Below, piece by piece: positions 25,883-33,585 of a DNA stretch of 64,000 nt. Under the pieces are notes generated by a model. That model was not told the origin of the DNA, made no database searches, and worked only from the letters and a program-made list of their open reading frames with translations. Origin of the DNA: Phenylobacterium haematophilum (lineage in GTDB: Bacteria; Pseudomonadota; Alphaproteobacteria; Caulobacterales; Caulobacteraceae); NCBI RefSeq assembly GCF_014196295.1, contig NZ_JACIDK010000006.1, forward strand, positions 185,147 to 249,146. Reading direction: 5' to 3'. The first letter of the stretch is position 1, and every line of letters begins with the position of its first letter. The translations under genes were made by a program, and so were the position numbers.

Positions 25883-27190
25883 ATGGCATCCGCTGAAGAC
25901 GTTCCATATCCTGAAGGACACCGCGCGGGCGCCTCGCAGCGCCTGAACTTCGGGTGTTTCTGCGTGACCTTGGACCGGGGGGCCCTGGCCGAGGCCTTGG
26001 ATCAAGAGGTCGGCGTCGCCGGGTTCGCAGCGACGCTCGCGCAGACCCATCCCACCCTGTTCTCCAATGTGTCAGTGTTCGTTCCGGCCAAGGCCCTTGT
26101 AGAGATGGCCGGCGTGGTGGTCGCCGTCGAAGCTGCGGCTCGCCTTGCGGGATTCCAAGCAGCAGCGCTGGCCTGGGCCGATCCTTTGGCCGTCGCCGAT
26201 CCGGGCCCCTTGGGCGTTCTGATGGGTTACGATTTCCACCTGGGCGCGGATGGCGCAAAGCTCATCGAGGTCAACACCAACGCCGGCGGGGCCTTCCTCA
26301 ACGCGGCTTTGGCGCGCGCCCAGCGCTTCTGCTGCGCCTCGCAGAGACCACAGGCCGGGGTGCCTGGGCCGGCGGCGTTCGCGACCCGCGTCGCCGAGAT
26401 GTTCCTCAGCGAATGGCGGCTGCAAAGAGGCGAGGGGCGCCCACGCCGGATCGCGATCCTCGACGACGCGCCCGCCACCCAGCACCTGCTTCCGGAGTTC
26501 AGGCTGGCCCAGGCCCTGCTGCGCGCTCAAGGGCTCGAGACCGTCATCGCCGATCCCGCCGACTTGATCGTTGCGGATGGCGAGGTCCGCGTCGGGGGAC
26601 AGGCGATCGATCTCGTCTACAACCGGTTGGTGGACTTCGCCCTTCAGGCGCCGGCCCACGCCGCTCTGCGCGAGGCCTATCGCGAAGGCCTCGTGGTGGT
26701 GACGCCCAACCCGCATGTCTATGCTCTGCTCGCCGACAAGCGCAACCTGACCCTGTTGTCAGATATGCCCCGACTGCGCGAATGGGGTCTTGGCGCCGAC
26801 CACGTCCGCGCTCTCAACCAGGCTGTGCCACCCGCCGTGCAGGTCAGTCCGGCCAATGCGGACCAGCTGTGGGCGGAGCGCCGTAATCTGTTCTTCAAGC
26901 CCGCCTGCGGCCACGCCAGTAAGGCAGCGTACCGTGGCGACAAGATCACCCGCCGGGTGTGGGCCGAGATCATCGCGGGCGACTTCATCGCCCAGGCCTA
27001 CGCGGAGCCGAGCCTACGGCGCGTGAGATATGAGGGCGCCACGAGCGATCTCAAGATCGACCTGCGACTCTACACCTACGCCGGGGAGGTCCAGCTGATC
27101 GCTTCTCGGCTCTATCGCGGACAGACCACCAACATGCGAACGCCAGGCGGCGGCTTTGCGCCTGTCCTGGTCGATCCGGCGAACGCCTGA
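25883..27190 (+). CDS. Uncharacterised ATP-grasp-like protein
   Basis: A 435-residue protein with ATP-grasp character in its C-terminal third: LLADKRNLTLLSD, RRNLFFKPACGHASKAAYRG, AEIIAGDFIAQAYAEPS, then LKIDLRLYTYAGE and QTTNMRTPGGGFAPV, the lysine/acidic/Asn pattern of an ATP-dependent carboxylate-amine ligase. The N-terminal half contains GVLMGYDFHLG and LIEVNTNAGGAFLN, resembling substrate-binding parts of glutathionylspermidine-synthetase-like enzymes. I chose ATG 25883 with GGAGAAAGG about 12 bases upstream; GTG 25811 would add a basic leader. It lies after plsC and the small protein. Substrate unknown; a peptide or polyamine ligase is only a guess. Confidence 0.6.
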   Translation: MASAEDVPYPEGHRAGASQRLNFGCFCVTLDRGALAEALDQEVGVAGFAATLAQTHPTLFSNVSVFVPAKALVEMAGVVVAVEAAARLAGFQAAALAWADPLAVADPGPLGVLMGYDFHLGADGAKLIEVNTNAGGAFLNAALARAQRFCCASQRPQAGVPGPAAFATRVAEMFLSEWRLQRGEGRPRRIAILDDAPATQHLLPEFRLAQALLRAQGLETVIADPADLIVADGEVRVGGQAIDLVYNRLVDFALQAPAHAALREAYREGLVVVTPNPHVYALLADKRNLTLLSDMPRLREWGLGADHVRALNQAVPPAVQVSPANADQLWAERRNLFFKPACGHASKAAYRGDKITRRVWAEIIAGDFIAQAYAEPSLRRVRYEGATSDLKIDLRLYTYAGEVQLIASRLYRGQTTNMRTPGGGFAPVLVDPANA

Positions 27191-27236
27191 AGGCCACGAC
27201 CCACCGGCGTCCGACCGGTCTCAGCGGAATGGGGAC

Positions 27237-27584
27237 TCAGGGTTTGGCGTCCGGAGCCGCCGGTTTGGCAGGGGGCATCGGGTGGTCCGCCATCATGGCC
27301 GCGCACTTCTTATGCATGGCCTCCATCTCCGCCTTCGTCAGGGGCTTGCCCTGGGGCCAGGTGGCGATGCCGGACTTGTCACGACTGTGTTCATGGACCG
27401 CCTTCGGGTCCATCATGCGGCCCATGACGGCCTGGCATTGCTCATGGCTCGGCATGGCGGCGGCGCCATCCGTGGTCGGCGCCGGAGCTGGCGCGTCGGA
27501 ATGGTGAGCGGTGTGATCCTGCGCGAGCGCGGGAGCGCCCATCAACAGGGCCAAGCCAGCCGCGGCAATCAACATGGTTCTCAT
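27237..27584 (-). CDS. Secreted His/Met-rich small protein
   Basis: A 115-residue protein with a clear signal peptide (MRTMLIAAAGLALLMGAPALA). The mature part is rich in His, Met and Pro (DHTAHHSDAPAP at its start, HEQCQAVMGRMMD and MHKKCAAMMADHPMPP later) with two well-separated Cys. A periplasmic metal-binding role is suggested by composition only. The start at ATG 27584 gives the signal peptide directly; the frame extends upstream without sense. It is convergent with the ATP-grasp-like gene. I do not recognise a named family. Confidence 0.6.
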   Translation of the reverse strand: MRTMLIAAAGLALLMGAPALAQDHTAHHSDAPAPAPTTDGAAAMPSHEQCQAVMGRMMDPKAVHEHSRDKSGIATWPQGKPLTKAEMEAMHKKCAAMMADHPMPPAKPAAPDAKP

Positions 27585-27871
27585 AGGATTCTCCAGATCG
27601 AGAAGGCGCGCTCGAAGGGCGCAGCCCCTAGGACGCGACCACGACGACAACATTACGCGCCTTCGTCTCGACCGACCTCGATCGCCCCGGGATCGAGTCG
27701 CTTATCACCACCCTTCGGGCAGTGGTTGTAATCAACGGGCGAGCGATGCGTCTTACAAGGGTGACCGATGTTGCGACGTGCTGGCGGGATCTCATCTGCG
27801 GTATGTCGTCGCGTCGTCGAGCATGGGCGGCCCCGGTCGTCCGGTTGAACCCGACGTTCCAGGAGCGAGAG

Positions 27872-28621
27872 ATGGCTGCGTCCCGAACGAACACACCCCC
27901 CACGAGCGCGGTCACCGCGGTCCCCGACACTGACGCCGGCCTTCGGGCCTTCATGCTCGGGGTCTACAACCGCTTGGCGCTCGGGCTGGTCCTGGCGAGC
28001 GGTCTGGCCTGGGTCGTCGGCAATGTCCCGCAGGTGGGACAGCTGATGTTCCGCACAGTCGCGGGCCAACCGGTCGGCTACACGCTCCTTGGCATGGGGG
28101 TGGTCTTTGCGCCCCTGGTCCTTTTGCTGGGCGCCGGATTCGTCATGCGAACGCCGACAGCGCGTGGTACGGGCGCGCTCTACTGGAGCATTGTCGCCCT
28201 GATGGGCGCGTCGCTCGGCGTGGTGTTCCTCATCTACACCGGCGCTTCGCTCGCGCGGACCTTCCTCATCACGGCGGCGGCGTTCGGCGCCCTGAGCCTT
28301 TGGGGCTACACCACCAAGCGCAGTCTGAGCGGCGCGGGCAGCTTCCTGATGATGGGTCTGATCGGTCTGATCCTGGCCAGCGTGGTCAATATGTTCCTTC
28401 GCAGTTCGGCGCTCGCCTTCGTGGTCGACATCGTCGGCGTTCTGATCTTCTCCGGCCTCATCGCCTGGGACACGCAACGGCTCAAACTGTCCTATGCCGA
28501 CCTGTCGGCGAAGGGGGCATCGCTCGAGGTGGCGGCGAACTACGGCGCCCTGAGTCTATTCATCAACTTTATCAACCTCTTCCAGTTCCTTCTTCTCCTG
28601 ACCGGCCAGCGCCAGCGCTAA
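27872..28621 (+). CDS. BAX inhibitor-1 / YccA family membrane protein
   Basis: A 249-residue protein with about seven membrane helices and the Bax-inhibitor-1 signatures: YNRLALGLVLASGLAW near the start, LWGYTTKRSLSGAGSFLMMG, and IAWDTQRLKLSY with a C-terminal ALSLFINFINLFQFLL. YccA-type proteins interact with FtsH or act as cation leak channels in the inner membrane. ATG 27872 has AGGAGCGAGA just before it; the longer frame to 27722 is non-homologous. The 218 bases upstream carry an imperfect inverted CGATC/GGATCG pair but no clear operator. Confidence 0.9.
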   Translation: MAASRTNTPPTSAVTAVPDTDAGLRAFMLGVYNRLALGLVLASGLAWVVGNVPQVGQLMFRTVAGQPVGYTLLGMGVVFAPLVLLLGAGFVMRTPTARGTGALYWSIVALMGASLGVVFLIYTGASLARTFLITAAAFGALSLWGYTTKRSLSGAGSFLMMGLIGLILASVVNMFLRSSALAFVVDIVGVLIFSGLIAWDTQRLKLSYADLSAKGASLEVAANYGALSLFINFINLFQFLLLLTGQRQR

Positions 28622-28733
28622 GAATGCCTGCAGATTCCTATGAACACGGCGGGCTTCGCACCCGTGTCTCCAGCAAGCCATGTGTCCCCGGGGCACGAAG
28701 AGGGTCGCTAATGACGAGCGATGGGGGCTAGGG

Positions 28734-29459
28734 GTGTGTTTCTCCTCAACCGCGAGCTTCACTGCGGCCGCCGTCTTAGCCCCGGCTGGGGTCGTCAGCG
28801 TGGCCCGGGCCTGGCGCGGCGATCGCCGCTTCCTGGCCTTGGCGACGCTGCCGCTGCTCTTCTCGATCCAACAGCTGCTGGAAGGCCTGGTCTGGCGGTC
28901 CGGAGCCATCGGCGATGTCGCGGGAATCGCCCGCTATTCGCTCGGCTACATGTTCTTTTCCTGGCTCGCCTGGCCCGTCTGGGTGCCCTTTGCGACCTAC
29001 TTCCTCGAGCCGGCCCGACGACGGCCGCTCTACCTGGTTTTCGCGATCGCCGGCGGCGTGCTGGGAGGCCTGCAGTATGTTCCCTACTTCATCCACGAGA
29101 GCTGGCTGGTGACGCGGTTCCTGACCCACGCGATCAGTTACCAGGGCGTCCAGTTGCTCGATCTGGTGATCGGCCGCGAAGCGACCTACGCGATCTATCT
29201 CATCGTGGTGATCGGCCCCTTGCTCCTGAGCACCGAGCGCGACGCCAAGCTGTTCGGCGTGCTGGTGAGCCTGGTGCTGGTCACCACCTACGCCTTCTTC
29301 CAGTTCGCCTATGTCTCGGTGTTCTGTTTCGGGGGGGCGTTGATGTCGCTTTACCTGGTCTGGCGCCCGTTCTCGTCGGGACGCACTGGCCATGACGCCG
29401 GCCGGACCCTGCGCCTTCCTGCGCGGGCGGTGGCCTCGACGGAAGGACGATCAGGATGA
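28734..29459 (+). CDS. DUF6629-like multi-pass membrane protein
   Basis: A 241-residue membrane protein with about seven hydrophobic segments. The N-terminus CFSSTASFTAAAVLAPAGVV and PLLFSIQQLLEGLVW match the uncharacterised family whose members begin MCFSATASF. The start is therefore placed at GTG 28734 (after a GGGGGCTAGGGG purine run), not at the upstream ATG 28680. A long hydrophilic C-terminal tail follows the last helix. It stands 112 bases after the BI-1 gene. Function unknown. Confidence 0.75.
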   Translation: MCFSSTASFTAAAVLAPAGVVSVARAWRGDRRFLALATLPLLFSIQQLLEGLVWRSGAIGDVAGIARYSLGYMFFSWLAWPVWVPFATYFLEPARRRPLYLVFAIAGGVLGGLQYVPYFIHESWLVTRFLTHAISYQGVQLLDLVIGREATYAIYLIVVIGPLLLSTERDAKLFGVLVSLVLVTTYAFFQFAYVSVFCFGGALMSLYLVWRPFSSGRTGHDAGRTLRLPARAVASTEGRSG

Positions 29460-29530
29460 TCGCCCCCAGCCATCGCGCCGCCAACCCCAAGGGCCTAAGG
29501 TCGTGCGCGTTGGGCAGCAGGAGGTCTTAG

Positions 29531-29767
29531 ATGCCATCTTGTCGCCAAGACGCCACGGCCGCGGCCCGAAAGTTGCTGCGAACCTTCGCCAGCGCCCCCG
29601 AACCGCGCAAACGCGCCCGCGAGATCTATCTTGAGCTTGCGGGAGCGAGAGACTGGTCCGCGTCGGAGCGCGATGAAATTCAGATGTTCGGCGACTGGCT
29701 GCAGTCCTATCCGGCGACGGATCAACTCCGGCTCGGGTGCGAAAAGATTATCGCGAGCCTGACGTGA
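29531..29767 (+). CDS. Hypothetical small helical protein
   Basis: A 78-residue soluble protein, ATG preceded by CAGGAGG at a good distance. It is mostly alpha-helical by composition (ARKLLRTFASAPEPRKRARE, then RDEIQMFGDWLQSY), with no Cys-rich or membrane element apart from one N-terminal Cys. I do not recognise a family. It lies between the DUF6629-like gene and enolase on the same strand; 192 bases separate it from eno, and no regulatory motif stands out there. Confidence 0.55.
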   Translation: MPSCRQDATAAARKLLRTFASAPEPRKRAREIYLELAGARDWSASERDEIQMFGDWLQSYPATDQLRLGCEKIIASLT

Positions 29768-29959
29768 CTGCGATCGCGCCGAATCCCAGATGGGTGAAGC
29801 CGCGCGCAGTGCGGGGCGAGCGCCAACATGCGACCTGTCCAGCGCCGCGCCTGCCGTCCGGGCGGCGAAGCCCGAAAATCTCGAGGCGACCTCGCCTGCC
29901 GGCCGCGCACCCATCGACTCGGACCTGACAAGTCGAGCCTTGATAGACCGCGAGGACTC

Positions 29960-31252
29960 ATGTCATTCGACCGCTCCGCACATCGACGTATCACGAGCTT
30001 GACCGCACGCGAGATCCTGGATTCAAGGGGCTGGCCCACGGTCATGGTGACGGTCGGGCTTGCCGACGGGGCCGTGGCTTCAGCCTCCGTGCCGTCGGGA
30101 GCGTCCACCGGGCAGTTTGAGGCTCACGAACTGCGGGACGGCGATCCTGCACGCTATTCGGGGCGCGGCGTGCTTCAGGCGTGCGCCCACGTGGCCCAGA
30201 CGATCGCACCGGCGCTCATGGGCTTTGCGGCGACCTCGCAACAGGAGATCGACCGCTTGCTGTGCGATCTGGACGGCACGCCCAACAAATCGAGGCTCGG
30301 CGCGAACGCGATCCTTGGCGTGTCGCTGGCCGTTGCCCGCGCCGGAGCCCTCAGCCTTGGCGCGCCGCTCTATCGTTATCTCGGCGGCGTGGGCGCACGA
30401 CGCCTCCCGGTACCCATGATGAATGTCATCAATGGGGGCAAACACGCGGGCAATGGCCTGCAGATGCAGGAATTCATGATCGTTCCCCATGGGGTGCCCG
30501 CCTACGGCGAGGCGCTGCGCTACGGGAGCGAAACCTACCACGCGCTGAAGTCGCTCCTCGAAGAAGCGGGCTTATCGACAGGCGTCGGGGACGAGGGCGG
30601 CTTCGCCCCCAAGCTGGCCTCGGAACGCCAGGCGCTCGAGTTCATCGTCCGCGCCATCGAGAAGGCCGGTTTCGAGCCCGGTCGGCAGATCGCCATCGCC
30701 CTCGACCCCGCCGCCACGTCTTTCGCGCACGACGGTCAATACGCCCTTCCGTCTCTGGGTCCCCGCAGCCTCACGGCCGACGAACTGCTCGCGGTGTATG
30801 AAGACTGGAGCCGGAGTTTCCCCATCGTCTCCATCGAGGACGGGTTCGCCGAGACGGACTGGCCGGCCTTTAGCCAGCAGACGGCGTCGATGGGCGATCG
30901 CGTCCAGATCGTCGGCGACGACCTCTATGTGACCAACACCCGCTTCATCGCGCGCGGGATCGCGGAGAAGGCCACGACGGCCGCGCTCATCAAGCCCAAC
31001 CAGATCGGCACAGTCACTGAGACGATCGCAGCCGTCGACCTTTGCCGACGCTCGGGCCTAGCCTACAAATTCTCTCACAGGTCGGGCGAGACGGTGGATT
31101 CCTTCGTCGCCGACTTCGCGGTGGCGATGGGCGGCGGCCAGTTGAAGGCCGGCGCGCCCTGCCGCGGAGAACGGCTGGCCAAGTACGACCGGCTCCTGGA
31201 AATCGAAGACGAGCTCGGCGGCGCCGAGTTCATCTCCCCGTTTATACGATGA
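29960..31252 (+). CDS. eno: Enolase, divergent paralogue
   Basis: Interconverts 2-phosphoglycerate and PEP. The 430-residue protein keeps the main catalytic elements: SGASTGQFEAHELRDGD loop, NVINGGKHAGN, GDEGGFAPKL, metal ligand in IALDPAA, SIEDGFAETDW, GDDLYVTN, lysine in LIKPNQIGT and SHRSGET. Usual signatures are altered: SHRSGETVDSF for SHRSGETED-T/F, FAVAMGGGQLKAGAPCRGER for LAVA-TGAGQIKTGS-CRSDR, and ALDPAA for ALDVAA. This fits a second enolase specialised for the cluster rather than the housekeeping copy. ATG 29960 is where similarity begins; the frame is open to 29828. Confidence 0.93.
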   Translation: MSFDRSAHRRITSLTAREILDSRGWPTVMVTVGLADGAVASASVPSGASTGQFEAHELRDGDPARYSGRGVLQACAHVAQTIAPALMGFAATSQQEIDRLLCDLDGTPNKSRLGANAILGVSLAVARAGALSLGAPLYRYLGGVGARRLPVPMMNVINGGKHAGNGLQMQEFMIVPHGVPAYGEALRYGSETYHALKSLLEEAGLSTGVGDEGGFAPKLASERQALEFIVRAIEKAGFEPGRQIAIALDPAATSFAHDGQYALPSLGPRSLTADELLAVYEDWSRSFPIVSIEDGFAETDWPAFSQQTASMGDRVQIVGDDLYVTNTRFIARGIAEKATTAALIKPNQIGTVTETIAAVDLCRRSGLAYKFSHRSGETVDSFVADFAVAMGGGQLKAGAPCRGERLAKYDRLLEIEDELGGAEFISPFIR

Positions 31253-31309
31253 CGCCGATGGCGAGCCCGCATCCCGGTCAAGTACGATCGCGCGTCCCGC
31301 GCACCGCAG

Positions 31310-32959
31310 CTAGCTCTGCGTCGGCATGGCGCGTTCGATTATAGCGCCAAACTCGCAGCCCGCAGGCAGCATGCCGAATGCGCCAGCCTCCGGGCCGAGC
31401 CGGCTCATGAGGAAGGCATGGACCATGAAACCCGGCGCATGGCGGACCAGAAGCGCGGCCTGCAGGACGACGGCGAGATCTCGGCTGAAACGGCGAAGGC
31501 TGGTTTCGTCGGCGGCGGCGCGGGCATGGTCGAGCACCAGGTCGATCTCGCGATCCAGCCGCGAATCCGCGCCGTGGACCGCGGCAAGTTCGGCCTCCAG
31601 CGCCTCCAACACCTCAGGCGACCGTTGCAACGCCCGCTGGACATCCAGGCACATGATGTTGCCCGCCCCCTCCCAGAGGGAGTAGAGCGGCAACTCGCGG
31701 TAAAGCCGTGGCATGCCGCTGTCTTCCACATATCCATTGCCACCGAGCACCTCGAGGGCCTCGGCCGCCACCATCGGGCCGCGCTTGCACACCCAAAACT
31801 TGGCGGCGGGCGTGAGCAGGCGCCGCAACAGCGCCTCGGCCGGGTCAGTCGCCGCATCGAAGGCCCGCGCCAAGCGGAAGGCAAGGGCGGTGGACGCTTC
31901 CACCTCCAGGGCGAGGTCGGCCAGCACATTGGTCATCAGCGGCTGGTCGACCAGCCGCCGCTGGAAGGCGGTGCGATGCTGAGCATGGTGAAGCGCGAGC
32001 GCGAGCGCGCGGCGCTGCACGCCGGCGGAGCCGACGACATTGTCGAGGCGGGTGAATTCCACCATCTCGATGATCGTGGACACGCCGCGCCCCTCGTCGC
32101 CGATCAGCCACCCCAGCGCGCCCTGGAATTCGACTTCGGATGAGGCGTTGGAACGATTGCCCAACTTATCCTTCAGGCGCTGAAAGTGGAGCGCATTGAG
32201 GTCGCCGTCGGGCGTCCAACGCGGCATGAAGAAGCACGAAAGACCGCCGGGCGCGTGCGCCAGGACCAAGAAGGCGTCGCACATCGGCGCCGACATGAAC
32301 CACTTGTGTCCAACAATGCGATAGGGGTTGCCCGGCCCGCGCGATCCCACCGGTTCGGCGCGCGTAGTGTTCGCCCGCAGGTCGGATCCGCCCTGTTTTT
32401 CGGTCATGCCCATGCCGACCAAGGCCCCGGCCTTTTCGGGCAGCGGCCGGGATGCGGGATCGTAGGTCCGCGAATAGAGCTTCGGAAGCCAGGCGCGCAG
32501 CGCCTCGCCGGCGTTCGCCAGGAGCGGGATGGCGGCGTGGGTCATCGAGAGAGGACAGCTTGTGCCGGCCTCGACCTGGCCGCTCATATAGAGCCCCGCG
32601 CCCCGGCGCACATGAGCGCCGGGGCGCGGGTCCGACCAGGGTGAGGCCTGGAGACCCTCGGCGACCTGAAGCCGCATGAGGGTGTGATAGGCGGGATGGA
32701 ATTCGACTCGATCGACGCGCCGGCCATAGCGGTCATGGGTCTCAAGGCGCGGGACCTCCCGGTTCGCGAGCCTTCCAAGCTCGAGTGTCGCCGCCGATCC
32801 CAGGGTTTCGCCATAGGCGTTCAGCTCATCGAGCGCCCACGCAGCGCCTTCGCCAACGACGGCTTCCATCAGCGGTGTGTCTGACAGGAAGAGGTTATAG
32901 TCCTCCAACGGCGGCGCCTGGTTGAAGACCTCGTGGGTCTGGCGGGTCGAAGCGCTCAT
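31310..32959 (-). CDS. aidB: AidB-like acyl-CoA dehydrogenase family protein
   Basis: A 549-residue flavoprotein of the AidB branch, which combines an acyl-CoA dehydrogenase fold with a DNA-binding C-terminal domain and is linked to alkylation stress in E. coli. The N-terminus has the AidB hallmark THEVFNQAPPLEDYNLFLSD. Further blocks are LELGRLANREVPRLE, GMGMTEKQGGSDLRANTT (FAD/substrate loop), GHKWFMSAPMCDAFLVLA and EVLGGNGYVEDSGMPRLYRE. Convergent with enolase (57 bases between stops). Whether it is a DNA-protection protein or a metabolic dehydrogenase cannot be decided from sequence. Confidence 0.9.
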   Translation of the reverse strand: MSASTRQTHEVFNQAPPLEDYNLFLSDTPLMEAVVGEGAAWALDELNAYGETLGSAATLELGRLANREVPRLETHDRYGRRVDRVEFHPAYHTLMRLQVAEGLQASPWSDPRPGAHVRRGAGLYMSGQVEAGTSCPLSMTHAAIPLLANAGEALRAWLPKLYSRTYDPASRPLPEKAGALVGMGMTEKQGGSDLRANTTRAEPVGSRGPGNPYRIVGHKWFMSAPMCDAFLVLAHAPGGLSCFFMPRWTPDGDLNALHFQRLKDKLGNRSNASSEVEFQGALGWLIGDEGRGVSTIIEMVEFTRLDNVVGSAGVQRRALALALHHAQHRTAFQRRLVDQPLMTNVLADLALEVEASTALAFRLARAFDAATDPAEALLRRLLTPAAKFWVCKRGPMVAAEALEVLGGNGYVEDSGMPRLYRELPLYSLWEGAGNIMCLDVQRALQRSPEVLEALEAELAAVHGADSRLDREIDLVLDHARAAADETSLRRFSRDLAVVLQAALLVRHAPGFMVHAFLMSRLGPEAGAFGMLPAGCEFGAIIERAMPTQS

Positions 32960-33210
32960 GACGACTCGCAGGGCCTTTCAGACGGAAAGCGGCGCAGGTA
33001 TGAAGCGGTCGGCATCAGCGGCGTCTCGCAGAACCGCCGCCAAACCTTGGTCCGCCGTCGCATCGCTGCGCGCAACCAAAGCTTCCGCCTGAGCGCGCGG
33101 CTCTTCGGCTAAGTTCGGCGGACGACTCGTTGGGCGGTTGGTCATTCCGACGGGCGCCTGGCGAATGATCGACCGCGGGCGCAGGGGTCGCACACACGGC
33201 GTCGAACAGG

Positions 33211-33399
33211 TCAGGCGCCGGGTCGCCGCCACGGCGGACAGGACCGGACGCGGGCGCGCGCGAGCTCCATCGAGCCTGGTGCTCCTAAATCAACCCGCCG
33301 CCGCCGGTCGTGGCGTTGCGCCCGATGCCCCGCCATTTGCAGGCTGATGAAGGCGAGGCCCAACAGCACCCAGAGCCAATTTTGTGATAACCAAACCAT
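33211..33399 (-). CDS. Small membrane protein starting 'MVWLSQNWLW'
   Basis: A 62-residue protein with a single N-terminal membrane helix (WLSQNWLWVLLGLAFISLQM) followed by a His/Arg-rich hydrophilic tail. The ATG at 33399 has AAGGAG eight bases upstream. Short membrane proteins of the form M-x-W-L-x-Q-N-W followed by a helix and a His- or Gly-rich tail are widespread and uncharacterised. The promoter region has an FNR-like box and a TAATCT hexamer at the spacing expected for direct activation, which supports the call. Confidence 0.6.
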   Translation of the reverse strand: MVWLSQNWLWVLLGLAFISLQMAGHRAQRHDRRRRVDLGAPGSMELARARVRSCPPWRRPGA

Positions 33400-33460
33400 T
33401 GTGGGGCTCCTTGGACGGCGTCCGCTTGACACTTTCGACCGTCGTGTACGCTTCACGATT

Positions 33461-33502
33461 AGATTAGGCAGCACTCCGCAACGTCGACTTGACCTCGATC
33501 AA
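33461..33502 (-). promoter_or_regulatory. Predicted FNR/FixK class II promoter
   Basis: TTGACCTCGATCAA (33489-33502) matches TTGAT-N4-ATCAA with one mismatch. On the - strand a TAATCT -10-like hexamer at 33461-33466 lies 32 bases from the box centre, so transcription would begin near 33454 with the box at about -41.5. It would drive the small membrane gene that starts at 33399. Confidence 0.55.
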
Positions 33503-33585
33503 TCTTGTTCGACTCATCTCAGCCAGACGTAGTGTCAGGCGTGTCTTTTCGCCGCGTTCGGAGATCTACACGGCCGCGGCGCGCC

